This document shows, piece after piece, positions 17,020 to 26,655 of a DNA stretch of 64,000 nucleotides. Within the stretch, counting starts at the first letter, position 1. The number at the start of each line of letters is the position of its first letter. The notes beneath the pieces were generated by a model, which had not been told where the DNA came from, ran no database searches, and saw only the letters and a list, made by a program, of their open reading frames with translations. Source of the DNA: an uncultured Shewanella sp. (GTDB taxonomy: Bacteria > Pseudomonadota > Gammaproteobacteria > Enterobacterales > Shewanellaceae); assembly GCF_947501665.1 (NCBI RefSeq), contig NZ_CANMWS010000020.1, positions 54,748 through 118,747 on the forward strand, written 5' to 3'. A program made the translations under genes and the position numbers.

Positions 17020-18372
17020 ATGAAAACCAAATTATCTGTATTTTCAGCCGCAATACTGGGTGCAACATTAATTATGACCCCTGCGATATCGACAGCCGCG
17101 ATCCCTCAGGCTGTCGATAGCAAACCCATGCCCAGTCTCGCCCCCATGCTAGAGACCGTGACGCCCGCTGTGGTATCGGTTGCCGTATCTGGCACTCAAG
17201 TATCAAAACAACAAATTCCCGATGCATTTCGTTATTTCTTTGGCCCAAATATGCCCCAAGAGCAAGTGCAAAAAAGACCCTTTAAAGGTCTAGGTTCAGG
17301 GGTGATTATTGATGCCGATAAAGGTTATGTGGTCACCAATAACCACGTCATTGATGGCGCTGACAATATCCTTGTGGGCCTGAGCGATGGCCGAGAAGTC
17401 GAAGCAAAATTAATTGGTACCGATCCCGAATCTGATATTGCCCTATTGCAAATCAAAGCCAAAAAACTCACCGCAGCGTCTTTTAGTGATTCCGATAAGC
17501 TCAGAGTTGGTGACTTTGCTGTCGCAATTGGTAACCCCTTTGGATTAGGACAAACCGTCACATCAGGCATTGTTAGTGCGCTCGGCCGCTCTGGCCTTGG
17601 CATTGAAATGCTAGAAAACTTCATTCAAACCGATGCCGCTATTAACAGTGGTAATTCAGGTGGAGCCTTAGTCAACCTCAATGGTAATTTGATTGGTATT
17701 AATACTGCTATTGTGGCGCCTGGAGGCGGTAATGTGGGGATTGGTTTTGCCATTCCATCTAACATGGTCAAAAGTCTAGTGAAACAAATTATTGATCATG
17801 GCGAGGTACGCCGCGGCGTTCTCGGTGTTGCAGGCCAAGATTTAACCAATGATTTAGCGAAAGCTTTTGGACTTAAAACACAACATGGCGGCTTTGTGAA
17901 TGAAGTGATGCCAGACAGTGCTGCTGCGAAAGCGGGGATCAAAGTTGGTGATATTATCACCAGCGTGAATGGTAAGAAAATAAAAAGCTTCCAAGAACTT
18001 CGCGCTAAAATTGCCACTTTAGGTGCAGGAACCAAGGTCACTTTAGGACTCATTCGTAACGAGAAAAATCTAACGGTGACTGCCACCTTAGGTGAATCTG
18101 TACAGTCAGAAGAAATGGCCTCAGGGTCTGTCCACCCAATGCTTACTGGCGCAACACTGGAAAACAGTAAAACAGGTATCGAAATAACCGATGTCGCTTC
18201 TGGCTCTCCAGCGGCGCAAAGTGGACTGGTCAAAGGGGATGTGATCACAGCAGTGAATCGTACGCCTGTCAAAGATCTTAAATCCCTTAAAGCACAACTA
18301 AAAGATCGCAAAGGCACTGTTGCATTAAAAATCTTAAGAGGAAAAACTAACCTTTATCTGATTTTACGTTAA
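17020..18372 (+). CDS. degQ: Periplasmic serine endoprotease DegQ/DegP type
   Basis: This HtrA protease degrades misfolded periplasmic proteins. The 450-residue product has a signal peptide cleaved near STAA-IPQ, the trypsin-like domain with His109 (TNNHVIDG), Asp139 (DPESDIALL) and Ser213 (GNSGGAL), and two PDZ domains (about 255-345 and 360-445). Two PDZ domains and the short Q-linker favour DegQ over DegP. A terminator separates it from degS, so the two proteases are not forced into one transcript. Confidence 0.95.
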   Translation: MKTKLSVFSAAILGATLIMTPAISTAAIPQAVDSKPMPSLAPMLETVTPAVVSVAVSGTQVSKQQIPDAFRYFFGPNMPQEQVQKRPFKGLGSGVIIDADKGYVVTNNHVIDGADNILVGLSDGREVEAKLIGTDPESDIALLQIKAKKLTAASFSDSDKLRVGDFAVAIGNPFGLGQTVTSGIVSALGRSGLGIEMLENFIQTDAAINSGNSGGALVNLNGNLIGINTAIVAPGGGNVGIGFAIPSNMVKSLVKQIIDHGEVRRGVLGVAGQDLTNDLAKAFGLKTQHGGFVNEVMPDSAAAKAGIKVGDIITSVNGKKIKSFQELRAKIATLGAGTKVTLGLIRNEKNLTVTATLGESVQSEEMASGSVHPMLTGATLENSKTGIEITDVASGSPAAQSGLVKGDVITAVNRTPVKDLKSLKAQLKDRKGTVALKILRGKTNLYLILR

Positions 18373-18392
18373 CAGGAAATCAAAAATGACCG

Positions 18393-18421
18393 ATGGGCAA
18401 ATACTTCAGTATTTGCCCATT
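18393..18421. terminator. Hairpin terminator between degQ and degS
   Basis: TGGGCAAATAC and GTATTTGCCCA form a perfect 11 bp stem 20 bases after the degQ stop. The T-run is short (TTTATCTT). Confidence 0.65.
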
Positions 18422-18519
18422 TATCTTAGGTGTTTCTAATATAATATAAGCAAATTTGTTGACGAACAAATGTCTTAAACATGTTAACCTTAGCCATCTT
18501 TTCACTCATTTTGTTTGTC

Positions 18520-19602
18520 ATGGCCATTAAAAACAGCATCATTTACCTTTCTAAAGCCGTTATTTTCGGTTTCATTATTGCTGCTATCTTTTTATTCATT
18601 GTCCCCATTGTCACAGATGAGGGCAGCGGCCATAACTTTTTTAGCAGTGAAGTCACTGAAGGCCATGAAATGTCGTTTGCTGCTGCGGTCAGACGAGCAG
18701 CCCCAGCGGTTGTCAATATTTATACCTTAACGGTTGATAAAGATAATCCACTTAAACCGGGATCATTACAAGGCTTAGGTGCCGGTGTGATCATGAGTAA
18801 AGAAGGCTATATTCTCACCAATTACCATGTCATCAAAAAAGCCGATGAAATTGTTGTCGCGCTTCAAGATGGTCGCCAATTTATTTCTGAAACGGTCGGC
18901 TCAGATCCTGAAACCGATTTATCGGTATTAAAAATCGAAGGTGATAATTTACCCATTGCACCGCTCAATTTAAATCAACCTGCCCAAGTGGGTGATGTGG
19001 TACTGGCCATTGGTAACCCGTATAACTTGGGGCAAACCATTACCCAAGGCATCATTAGTGCAACAGGGCGCAATGGGCTCAGTTCAGGCTATTTAGACTT
19101 CCTTCAAACCGATGCTGCCATTAATGCTGGAAACTCAGGTGGAGCTTTAATCAATACTCAAGGTCGACTCATTGGGATTAATACCGCAGCCTTTCAAGTG
19201 GGCGGCGAAGGGGGAGGACACGGCATTAATTTCGCCATTCCCATCAAATTAGCACACAGTATTATGGGAAAACTCATAAAAAGTGGTCGAGTTATTCGAG
19301 GCGCTTTGGGAATAAGTGGCGAAGCTGTTGGGCCAGTCATGAGTCAACTATTGAATAAACCAAATTTAACCGGGGTAGTGATAACGGGTATCGACACCAA
19401 TGGTCCCGCCGCAAAAGCAGGATTGCAACCGAGAGATGTGATCACTCGCTTTAAAGGTGAAAATATCCCTGGCGTAGAGATGCTCATGGACAGAGTGGCT
19501 GAAACCCCACCAGGGCAAACGGTCACAATGACCATCATCAGAGACGGCAAACAATTTGACGTTCCTGTCGTTATAGGGCAAAAACCAATAAGCTATAACT
19601 GA
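18520..19602 (+). CDS. degS: Inner-membrane serine endoprotease DegS
   Basis: DegS senses unfolded outer-membrane proteins through its PDZ domain and makes the first cut in RseA to release sigma E. The product has one membrane anchor (about residues 7-30), the protease domain with His103 (TNYHVIK), Asp133 (DPETDLSVL) and Ser206 (GNSGGAL), and one PDZ domain (about 265-350). I chose ATG 18520 (MAIKNSIIYL, 360 residues), which matches the usual length. The frame is open to ATG 18481, which would add LTLAIFSLILFV and give a double hydrophobic N-terminus. Neither start has a clear ribosome site. Confidence 0.93.
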   Translation: MAIKNSIIYLSKAVIFGFIIAAIFLFIVPIVTDEGSGHNFFSSEVTEGHEMSFAAAVRRAAPAVVNIYTLTVDKDNPLKPGSLQGLGAGVIMSKEGYILTNYHVIKKADEIVVALQDGRQFISETVGSDPETDLSVLKIEGDNLPIAPLNLNQPAQVGDVVLAIGNPYNLGQTITQGIISATGRNGLSSGYLDFLQTDAAINAGNSGGALINTQGRLIGINTAAFQVGGEGGGHGINFAIPIKLAHSIMGKLIKSGRVIRGALGISGEAVGPVMSQLLNKPNLTGVVITGIDTNGPAAKAGLQPRDVITRFKGENIPGVEMLMDRVAETPPGQTVTMTIIRDGKQFDVPVVIGQKPISYN

Positions 19603-19613
19603 TAAACTCAATC

Positions 19614-19636
19614 ACGCCAGCCACTTTGACTGGCGT
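19614..19636. terminator. Hairpin after degS
   Basis: ACGCCAG pairs with CTGGCGT around a 9-base loop, 12 bases past the degS stop. It lies between degS and the convergent TPR gene. The following T-run is poor. Confidence 0.5.
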
Positions 19637-19643
19637 ATTCACT

Positions 19644-20507
19644 TCAAAAAAGATCAGAATGGATTGTCTTCAACCCTTGTATTACCTGTCTTTTAACTGA
19701 TTGATTAATTGTCAGTTTTTGTTTATAACTGGGCAATGAATTAAATGCGATTAATGCTTCATTATACACTTGGGACGCTAACGCTTTATTTCCTGTTAAC
19801 AATAATAATTGCGCTTTTTTAACTTTCCATTGAGGACTCATCAATAAATTTGATGGTAAACGCTCAAGTGCTTTTAGCGCTTTAAAATATTGCTGATTTT
19901 TATCGTAAACGTTGACCAGCAAAGATAAATAGCTAGCAATAGGTCCATGTTGAATAATACCAGCTTCAAGACCCATCACAATCTCAGTTAATAGCACACT
20001 TGAATATGGCAAAGTTTCCATTTTCATCAGAGCTTGAGCACGTTGATGATACATCGCAGGCGAAGCATTAGCATCTTTAGATATGGCTTGACTCCAAGCA
20101 TTAACACTTAACCTAAAATGCTTTTGCTTAGCATGTAATTTTGCCAGTCCAACATAACCTTTAACCGCATCCGTTAAAGCCACATATCGCGTTAACTGGG
20201 CTAATGCTAGCGAATATTGTTCTTGCTCTAAATAGAGCAATCCCAACCAATAGTCAGTCGCAGGCCAATCAGGTTTAAGTTTTGCTGCACGCTGATAGTC
20301 CTCAAACGCCAAGTGCATATTATGCCGCTCTTGATAAAGTCGCCCTCTTGCAATATATAAGCTGGCATCATTAGGATGATGTGCCAATTCATGTTGCAAC
20401 TGCTCTAATCGACTACTGGATGTGCCATGAGCCAATAATGCGCTACAGTACAAAAAAACCAGTCCACAACTCGCCAACAACATTAACCTTCTTAAATCTT
20501 TACCCAT
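19644..20507 (-). CDS. Exported TPR-repeat protein
   Basis: The 287-residue protein starts with a hydrophobic signal sequence (LMLLASCGLVFLYCSALLAHG). It then has several TPR motifs (PNDASLYIARGRLYQERHN, PDWPATDYWLGLLYLEQEQY, and others to about residue 170) and a helical C-terminal half. I chose ATG 20507 because GGAGG lies four bases before it; the ATG at 20540 would add eleven residues. It begins right behind the phosphatase gene on the same strand, so the two are likely co-transcribed, and the TPR protein may serve that secreted enzyme. The function is not known. Confidence 0.75.
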   Translation of the reverse strand: MGKDLRRLMLLASCGLVFLYCSALLAHGTSSSRLEQLQHELAHHPNDASLYIARGRLYQERHNMHLAFEDYQRAAKLKPDWPATDYWLGLLYLEQEQYSLALAQLTRYVALTDAVKGYVGLAKLHAKQKHFRLSVNAWSQAISKDANASPAMYHQRAQALMKMETLPYSSVLLTEIVMGLEAGIIQHGPIASYLSLLVNVYDKNQQYFKALKALERLPSNLLMSPQWKVKKAQLLLLTGNKALASQVYNEALIAFNSLPSYKQKLTINQSVKRQVIQGLKTIHSDLF

Positions 20508-20542
20508 GACGCCTCCGTGCAAAGCTGATGTGATATTCATTA

Positions 20543-23470
20543 TTAGTAATGGTATTCAATAATCAATTTTGGTCTTTGAGCCCAATTAGTGTATTCGCTT
20601 GAACGAATATCGATACCATTGTTGCTTCCTGCACTTTCAATCATGATGCCATTATTAGGGCGATTACCTTGTACCCAAGCTTGTACCAAAGCCACACCCT
20701 CCCCATTGAGTGGTATTTCATAGCTCTCTGTATTTGAAGGTATGAAACTGGCTAATAGATCGCCTCGATTGGTATTCGGAGACGTATTATTCCAAGTGGC
20801 CGCCTCTTCAGACCACACTTGATCCATTCCACTTAATTGGTATGCACCACTGCTACGATTAAACACATCCAAAATCACCGATACGCCAGTGACCACCGCC
20901 GTATTTGGGATCGATGACACATTCCACTGCAATAATGTAACCAGCTCATCATTACTGCCATCATCACCATCTGCAAGAATTTCATCATCATTACCCCAGC
21001 CTTCATTAGGACGACCAGACGCAACATAGGTATCTTGTGTTCCACTATAACCTGATAAGCCATCTTGTAATTCCGCAACCATACTCCCTGAGCCTTCCAC
21101 TATGACATCTTTAGCGATACTGTTTGAGGCACCTTTATCGTCAAACACCGTTAATGCCACAGTATAAACTTGTGGACTAATATATTGATGAGAAGGTGTT
21201 TGGATATAGGCAGATTGGCCATCACCGAAATCCCACTGCCAAGACGCAATAGTGCCATCACTGTCAGAAGAAGCATCAATAAAATTGACTTCTAATTGAT
21301 TTATTTGATAGTTAAAATCAGCAAGTGGAGCTTGATTATCTGTTTCACTTTCAATATAATTGATGATTAGCATCGGTCGACTTGACTGAGTTGAATATTC
21401 ACTTGAACGTAAGTCTATGCCATCAATACTGCCGCCACTTTTTAGCATCACTCCTTGATTAACGACTTCACCATCAAGCCAGTCTTGAACCAAATCAATG
21501 CCTGCTTGATTAAAATTCAATACTAACTCACCTTCTGGCGCATCAGAGAAACTAGCGACATTCGCTCCCATATTCTCATTAGGTTTCCCATTATCCCAAG
21601 TCACATTCGTCTGTTGCCAGTCTTGTTTCATTTGCCAAACATCATAATGACCACCGGAGGTATTAAATAAATTCAGAACAAGCTGCACTTCAGTCACCAC
21701 TGCGTTATGAGGCAAACTGCTGAGATCCCATTTTAATAAGCTAATAAGCTCTCCGTTCAAGCCATCACTGCCGTCAGCAAGTAACATGGATTCTGAGCCA
21801 AAATTATCACCACTGACACCTGAGCCTATATAAGCGTCCTGAACGCCCTCATAACCGTCTAACCCTTGTTGCAAAGTGATTTGTTGTAGCCTATTTCTGA
21901 TGAAGTTTTGCTGGGTATTCACCCCAATCTCATTACCATTCATATCACTAACATTATTGATGGTGAGCTGATAAAGGGTGTCATAACTTAATGCCGATGT
22001 GGTTAATATCACGCTGTTTTTGGCAACTTGCCTTTGAGCATTTGTAATTGTTACATTGTTATCAATATCATAGTTTTCAATATTTTCAGCACCTTGCTGC
22101 GCAACTTGTTCACTGAATATGACTTCGACACTGTGCTCGTCGACCCCCTCCGCCGATGTGACCGTTGGGGCAGTAATATCGGCTCCTTTTCTCAATGTAT
22201 AATAATCAGTCACGCTGCCACTGTTATTTAAATAACGAGCCGTTAATTCATCCCCTTTGACATCTAACACCACAGAGCCTAATTGGTTCAATGAGGTAAA
22301 CATAGCCGGATGATCTAAATCCCCACCAGAAATTTTTCCTGAGCTTCCTGCCACTGTATATACCGCACCTAAGTTTGCCCCATCTTGAATTTTTTCATAG
22401 GCACCATCGCCATCACTTCGACCACTGCCAGCATTAATTTGATGACTGGCATTAAAACTGGCAGAATCACCATAATGTCCATCAATTAAATACGAACGTT
22501 CATAGGAATGACTGTGACCACTAAACACAAGATCCACACCATAACTCTCTAAAATAGGCAAAGCCTTTTCTCGCATATCAATCAGCCTAGACTCATTATC
22601 GGAATCATGAGAGCCTTTGCTATAAGGTGGATGATGCCAAAAAGCAATCGTCCATTGTTGCGTATTCGCCGCGAGGTCATCTGCAAGCCAAGTCATCATC
22701 GCGCCATTTACGCTGCGATCGGTTTCATAAGAATCCAAATTAATAAAATGAATATTACCGTAATCAAATGAATAATAAGCTTCTGTACCTGATGCGAGCC
22801 CACCAGCCTCACCTTGGCGAGGTAATGAAAAAATATCATAATAGGGACCAGATTCAGTATCAGAATCAGCTGAATAACCATCATGATTGCCTAATGTCGC
22901 CCATAATGTGGAACGCCTTAACAATTCAGGGTAAATGTCAAAAACCGCTTTTTGATATTCACTATCAGTACCACTGTTATAGGCATTATCACCTAGCATG
23001 ATCCACAAGTCGGTATCATCACTGCCCTCAAAGTTTAAATAAGCATTGTAAACTGCCTTTGCATTCGCATTGGCGGTACCAGCATCACCAATCAACCAAA
23101 CCCGTGTATCAATACTGTCCCCAATAGTCGGCGAAGTGATAAACCGATAACTACTCTCACCTCCCTCTAATGTTTCAGTTTCTGTGCCCACAGAATAATA
23201 AAACACACTCTTAGCGCTCAATCCTGTGACACGCACTACATGCTCTGTTCGATTTCCAGCGATTACAACTGATTGATCTAACTGCTCGACACTCGTGCCA
23301 TACCGCACAACGGAGCTGGTCGATACGTCAGTACGCCAACGAACGGTTACACTATCTGAGTTAGCCATTTGCAAATAAGGTCCCCGCGTCACAGAAGCAG
23401 CGGCTGCCAATAGAGGGACGAAACAAAGTAAACATATCAACATCTGGTAAAAATAATAAACGCGGCGCAT
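20543..23470 (-). CDS. Secreted purple-acid-phosphatase-like metallophosphoesterase with PKD and two DNRLRE domains
   Basis: A signal peptide (residues 1-25, cut near AAAA-SVT) precedes a fibronectin-like N-domain (27-112). A metallophosphoesterase domain follows with the purple acid phosphatase motifs GDAG (128-131), GDNAY (160-164), GNHD (194-197), HH (279-280) and GHSHSYER (318-325). These are the dinuclear metal ligands. An SbsA-type Ig-like domain lies at about 430-520, a DNRLRE domain at about 540-700, a PKD domain at about 715-800 (WQWDFGDG), and a second DNRLRE domain at about 805-975. The two DNRLRE copies share the VVTxVxxxLxxFN, AxWN/VTWDN and GIDxRSSEY patterns. The enzyme likely hydrolyses phosphate esters outside the cell or on its surface. 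The substrate is unknown. Confidence 0.85.
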   Translation of the reverse strand: MRRVYYFYQMLICLLCFVPLLAAAASVTRGPYLQMANSDSVTVRWRTDVSTSSVVRYGTSVEQLDQSVVIAGNRTEHVVRVTGLSAKSVFYYSVGTETETLEGGESSYRFITSPTIGDSIDTRVWLIGDAGTANANAKAVYNAYLNFEGSDDTDLWIMLGDNAYNSGTDSEYQKAVFDIYPELLRRSTLWATLGNHDGYSADSDTESGPYYDIFSLPRQGEAGGLASGTEAYYSFDYGNIHFINLDSYETDRSVNGAMMTWLADDLAANTQQWTIAFWHHPPYSKGSHDSDNESRLIDMREKALPILESYGVDLVFSGHSHSYERSYLIDGHYGDSASFNASHQINAGSGRSDGDGAYEKIQDGANLGAVYTVAGSSGKISGGDLDHPAMFTSLNQLGSVVLDVKGDELTARYLNNSGSVTDYYTLRKGADITAPTVTSAEGVDEHSVEVIFSEQVAQQGAENIENYDIDNNVTITNAQRQVAKNSVILTTSALSYDTLYQLTINNVSDMNGNEIGVNTQQNFIRNRLQQITLQQGLDGYEGVQDAYIGSGVSGDNFGSESMLLADGSDGLNGELISLLKWDLSSLPHNAVVTEVQLVLNLFNTSGGHYDVWQMKQDWQQTNVTWDNGKPNENMGANVASFSDAPEGELVLNFNQAGIDLVQDWLDGEVVNQGVMLKSGGSIDGIDLRSSEYSTQSSRPMLIINYIESETDNQAPLADFNYQINQLEVNFIDASSDSDGTIASWQWDFGDGQSAYIQTPSHQYISPQVYTVALTVFDDKGASNSIAKDVIVEGSGSMVAELQDGLSGYSGTQDTYVASGRPNEGWGNDDEILADGDDGSNDELVTLLQWNVSSIPNTAVVTGVSVILDVFNRSSGAYQLSGMDQVWSEEAATWNNTSPNTNRGDLLASFIPSNTESYEIPLNGEGVALVQAWVQGNRPNNGIMIESAGSNNGIDIRSSEYTNWAQRPKLIIEYHY

Positions 23471-23771
23471 AAGGTTATCTTCCCTGTTGACTCTTCACTT
23501 AAGTAAAGAGTGATAGATGATTATTTGAACTTTGAGGCATTACGTTTTTCAGGCTCAACTAAATTACTTTATACTGATTAAGCAAGTTCGATTATACAAA
23601 GTCAGCTTGAAAAGACACTTGCTCAAATGGCTAGTTATTCATCACAAAAATAGAAGGGAGAAATGACAAAAAAATGAAGGGAAAATGATCAATCAATGAA
23701 ACGGATGCGGGTAAGAGAAGTCCTCCTACCCTTGATTTATACCCAATTGATTAAATCATTGCGATTAAACT
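23471..23771. other. Intergenic region, nothing recognised
   Basis: About 300 AT-rich bases lie between the dgcN stop and the phosphatase start, both on the minus strand. I see no gene and no strong terminator. The phosphatase promoter should be here. Confidence 0.4.
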
Positions 23772-24767
23772 CTACAATGTCGCCAGTTTGTCAACGATCA
23801 CCCCCACCCCAGTGCGAATGGGATCCACACAAGGTAACCCTACTTCTAAACCAATGCTGGTAATGAGCTCTTGGGCTTGCCCCTCTGTCATTTTCGATGT
23901 ATTGACGCAAACACCAACACATTGCACATTTGGGTTAGTCAAACGCGCCGCGCGTAGAGCGGTATCAATAGCATCTTGCAGTGGTGGAATAGGATAGTTT
24001 TCTAAATCAACAATATGCTTTCTGAGCGGATCGTGACAAAGTACGATAGCATCAGGTTGACTCCCATGGAGTAGACCTAAACTGACGCCAGCATAAGAGG
24101 GATTATGTAAAGACCCTTGTCCTTCTATTAAATCCCAATGTTGCTCATGATTATCAGGTGATAAGGATTCAGCTGCACCAGAAATAAAATCAGATATCAC
24201 CGCATCCACAGCAGCCCCTTTACCCGCAATAAAAATGCCTGTTTGCCCTGTGGCTCTAAATGTTGCATCCATGCCTCGCTTATGCATTTCTTGCTCTATG
24301 GCTAAGGTGGTAAACATTTTACCCACATTGCAATCAGTTCCCACCGCGAGTAAACGCTTGCCGCTTCGTTTATCCCCATCTCCGACTGCAAACGTTTCCT
24401 TTGGATGACGAATATCCCAAATTTGCCGACCGTGAATATTGGCTGCCGTCTGCAACATATCAATATCTGCAATTTTAGTATGTAAACCTGCAGCAATATC
24501 CATTCCCGCTTCTAACGCAGCTTTTAGATGAGGTAACCAACTTTCCTTCAATAGGCCACCATGGGGGGCCACACCAATGACTAAGGTCTTAGCGCCACGC
24601 TCCGCCGCTTCTTGCATAGACACTTCGGGTAAGCCTAAGTCTACTTGGCAACCCTCAAGTCTAAATTGAGCAACACAATCTTGCCCACGCCAATGACAAA
24701 TACCTTGCGCTGTTTTTGCGAACTCACTGTCACCTAAAAAAAGTAAATAAGGTTTCTTAATATTCAT
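23772..24767 (-). CDS. dgcN: D-glutamate N-acetyltransferase DgcN (DUF1611)
   Basis: The 331-residue protein is a DUF1611 member with a P-loop-like C-terminal domain (AVGTDCNVGKMFTTLAIE near residues 140-158) and the GQTGIFIAGKG and EGQGSLHNPSYAGVS segments of the family. In marine bacteria DgcN has been described as the enzyme that acetylates D-glutamate, with DgcA then converting N-acetyl-D-glutamate to the L-form. The dgcA gene lies 42 bases upstream on the same strand, so the pair forms an operon here. The role is inferred from family and pairing. Confidence 0.85.
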   Translation of the reverse strand: MNIKKPYLLFLGDSEFAKTAQGICHWRGQDCVAQFRLEGCQVDLGLPEVSMQEAAERGAKTLVIGVAPHGGLLKESWLPHLKAALEAGMDIAAGLHTKIADIDMLQTAANIHGRQIWDIRHPKETFAVGDGDKRSGKRLLAVGTDCNVGKMFTTLAIEQEMHKRGMDATFRATGQTGIFIAGKGAAVDAVISDFISGAAESLSPDNHEQHWDLIEGQGSLHNPSYAGVSLGLLHGSQPDAIVLCHDPLRKHIVDLENYPIPPLQDAIDTALRAARLTNPNVQCVGVCVNTSKMTEGQAQELITSIGLEVGLPCVDPIRTGVGVIVDKLATL

Positions 24768-24809
24768 ACTGCTGTCCTCAAATGCTAAGCCATATAGTGA
24801 TTAACGAGA

Positions 24810-25805
24810 TTAACCCCATAACCCTTGCTGACTGGGATACACTAAACCTTCGGCATATTTCAATGCATTGTCACGATCTCGTCCCATGAGTAACGGGCCA
24901 TCAAGATCAACATATTTAGTCTGCTGAGCAATAAGTAAGCCCGGTGCCATCGCAAGTGATGTGCCCACCATGCAACCCACCATGACTTCAAAATTCATTT
25001 GTTTTGCTTTTTGCAATAACTGCATCGCTTCGGTGATCCCTCCGGTTTTATCCAGCTTGATGTTCACCATGTCATATTTACCCACTAACGCATCAAGATC
25101 ACGGCTTGTATGGCATGACTCATCCGCACATATCATCATCGGATGTTCAATGCTTGATAAAATATCATCCTGACCAGCTGGTAAAGGCTGCTCAACCATT
25201 TCAACATTATGTTGATGCATGACATCAAGAAACTGCTCCAAATCACTTTGGTTCCACGCTTCATTAGCATCAATAATTAACCGTTGATCCGGTAGCGCAT
25301 CTCGAATAGCCGCTATTCTTTCAATATCCCCTGTACCGCCAAACTTTAATTTAAGTACGGCATGACCTTGTACCTTTTTAGCCGCAAACGCCATGTCTTG
25401 AGGTCTATCTAAGCTAATGGTAAAAACCGTATCAACTGGTTTCAGTGCTTGCATACCTAGCTGTTGCCAAACAGGCTTATTTTGTTGCTTACTGAGTAGA
25501 TCCCATAAAGCACAATCAATAGCATTTCGCGCCGCACCGGGTCTTAACAAGGTTTGCAAGCTTTGGGGAGTCAATATCAATGTAGGATCATCTTGAAGCC
25601 TTTTTTGCAATGTCCCAAATTGTGCCATCACAGACTGAACAGACTCACCATAACGTGCTGTTGGAGAGGACTCTCCAAAGCCTGTGAACTGCCCATCAGT
25701 CGCTTCAACAACTAAAACTTCCTGACAACTCGTGCTTTCTCGAGAGATAACAAATGGCGTATCTAACGCCCATTTTTCAGAATACATTTGTAATTGCACA
25801 ATCAT
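24810..25805 (-). CDS. dgcA: Enolase-superfamily racemase/dipeptide epimerase DgcA
   Basis: The 331-residue enzyme belongs to the muconate-lactonizing/dipeptide-epimerase group of the enolase superfamily. The catalytic set is visible: KLK at 152-154, metal ligands Asp179 (IDANEAW), Glu205 (EQPLP) and Asp228 (CADES), and the second lysine Lys250 (NIKLDKTGG). Most such proteins are annotated as L-Ala-D/L-Glu epimerases. The adjacent DUF1611 gene favours the DgcA role, racemising N-acetyl-D-glutamate. It is the first gene of the operon and faces an Lrp-type regulator across 204 bases. Confidence 0.85.
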   Translation of the reverse strand: MIVQLQMYSEKWALDTPFVISRESTSCQEVLVVEATDGQFTGFGESSPTARYGESVQSVMAQFGTLQKRLQDDPTLILTPQSLQTLLRPGAARNAIDCALWDLLSKQQNKPVWQQLGMQALKPVDTVFTISLDRPQDMAFAAKKVQGHAVLKLKFGGTGDIERIAAIRDALPDQRLIIDANEAWNQSDLEQFLDVMHQHNVEMVEQPLPAGQDDILSSIEHPMMICADESCHTSRDLDALVGKYDMVNIKLDKTGGITEAMQLLQKAKQMNFEVMVGCMVGTSLAMAPGLLIAQQTKYVDLDGPLLMGRDRDNALKYAEGLVYPSQQGLWG

Positions 25806-26009
25806 ATTTCCTTTTAGTCAACACCCAAAGGGGCGAATACAGCTACAGATATTAGCAAGAGAACAAGTAATGAAATCCACAAACTGATACTTATATTCTA
25901 GGTTTTCCCGCACATTTTTGTAAAAATAAAGCGGATTTCCCTTGCTTTAAGTGATAAAAGTCAATAGAACAAATCATTAGAAGATAAAACAAAGAGCGCA
26001 TATTGCCTT
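25806..26009. promoter_or_regulatory. Divergent promoter region dgcA / Lrp-type regulator
   Basis: The 204 bases hold the promoters of dgcA (minus) and the regulator gene (plus). An imperfect inverted pair TCCCGC and GCGGA flanks an A/T-rich core near 25905-25936, a layout that would suit an Lrp-type protein. No start site or operator can be fixed from sequence alone. Confidence 0.4.
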
Positions 26010-26507
26010 ATGGCCAAGAAAACTGAACTAGATAGATACGATCTGAAAATATTATCAGAATTAAAACAAGAAGGCAGGATGACGAAAGTCAAGCTAGCCG
26101 ATGCGGTTGGCTTATCTGACACTCCTTGCTCTCAAAGACAAAAAAAATTAGAAGATAAAGGGTTTATTAAATCTTATCACGCTCAAATCGACTACGACCG
26201 CTTAGCAGACATTAACTACTTTATTGTTGAATTTGCCTTTATTGATTTTTTCCCCACTGAAAGAACCCGCTTTTTAAATACTATACTCAGTATGCCTGAA
26301 GTCATTGAAATTAAAGCTGTACTCGGTGAGGTCGATTACTTTCTCACCTTTGCAGCAAAGTCTGTGCAACATTACCAATCACTCATAGAAGCACTACAAG
26401 CCAAACAGTTTATCTTTGAATACACTAGCCATGCGGTTAGCAAAACAGTTAAAAATGAGTTTGATGTCAAATTACTTGACTTGCTTTCGGTCTTAAAAAC
26501 GGACTAA
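26010..26507 (+). CDS. Lrp/AsnC family transcriptional regulator
   Basis: The 165-residue protein has an N-terminal winged HTH (residues 6-62, DRYDLKILSELKQEGRMTKV, recognition part SDTPCSQRQKKLEDKGFI) and a C-terminal RAM effector domain (about 68-150). The family senses amino acids and often controls the divergent neighbour. Here the neighbour is dgcA-dgcN, so control of D-glutamate use is a fair inference. Marine DgcN/DgcA clusters I know of have other regulator families, so this pairing would be of interest. Confidence 0.85.
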   Translation: MAKKTELDRYDLKILSELKQEGRMTKVKLADAVGLSDTPCSQRQKKLEDKGFIKSYHAQIDYDRLADINYFIVEFAFIDFFPTERTRFLNTILSMPEVIEIKAVLGEVDYFLTFAAKSVQHYQSLIEALQAKQFIFEYTSHAVSKTVKNEFDVKLLDLLSVLKTD

Positions 26508-26655
26508 AGGTATATGCTAACTATCTGACTTATCAAGGATCTCGTCACAACTCATCATACAAAAACCGGTCTCTGTTGGCTGACAACCCAATTTGTATTT
26601 CTTAAGGTTTAGATCTTTACTTGAGACTAGGTAGATAATAAAAAGACCAAGCGCA

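Noticed and set aside
17796..18317. 173-codon frame opposite degQ
   Set aside because: Shadow of the degQ PDZ domains, which have clear motifs on the plus strand.
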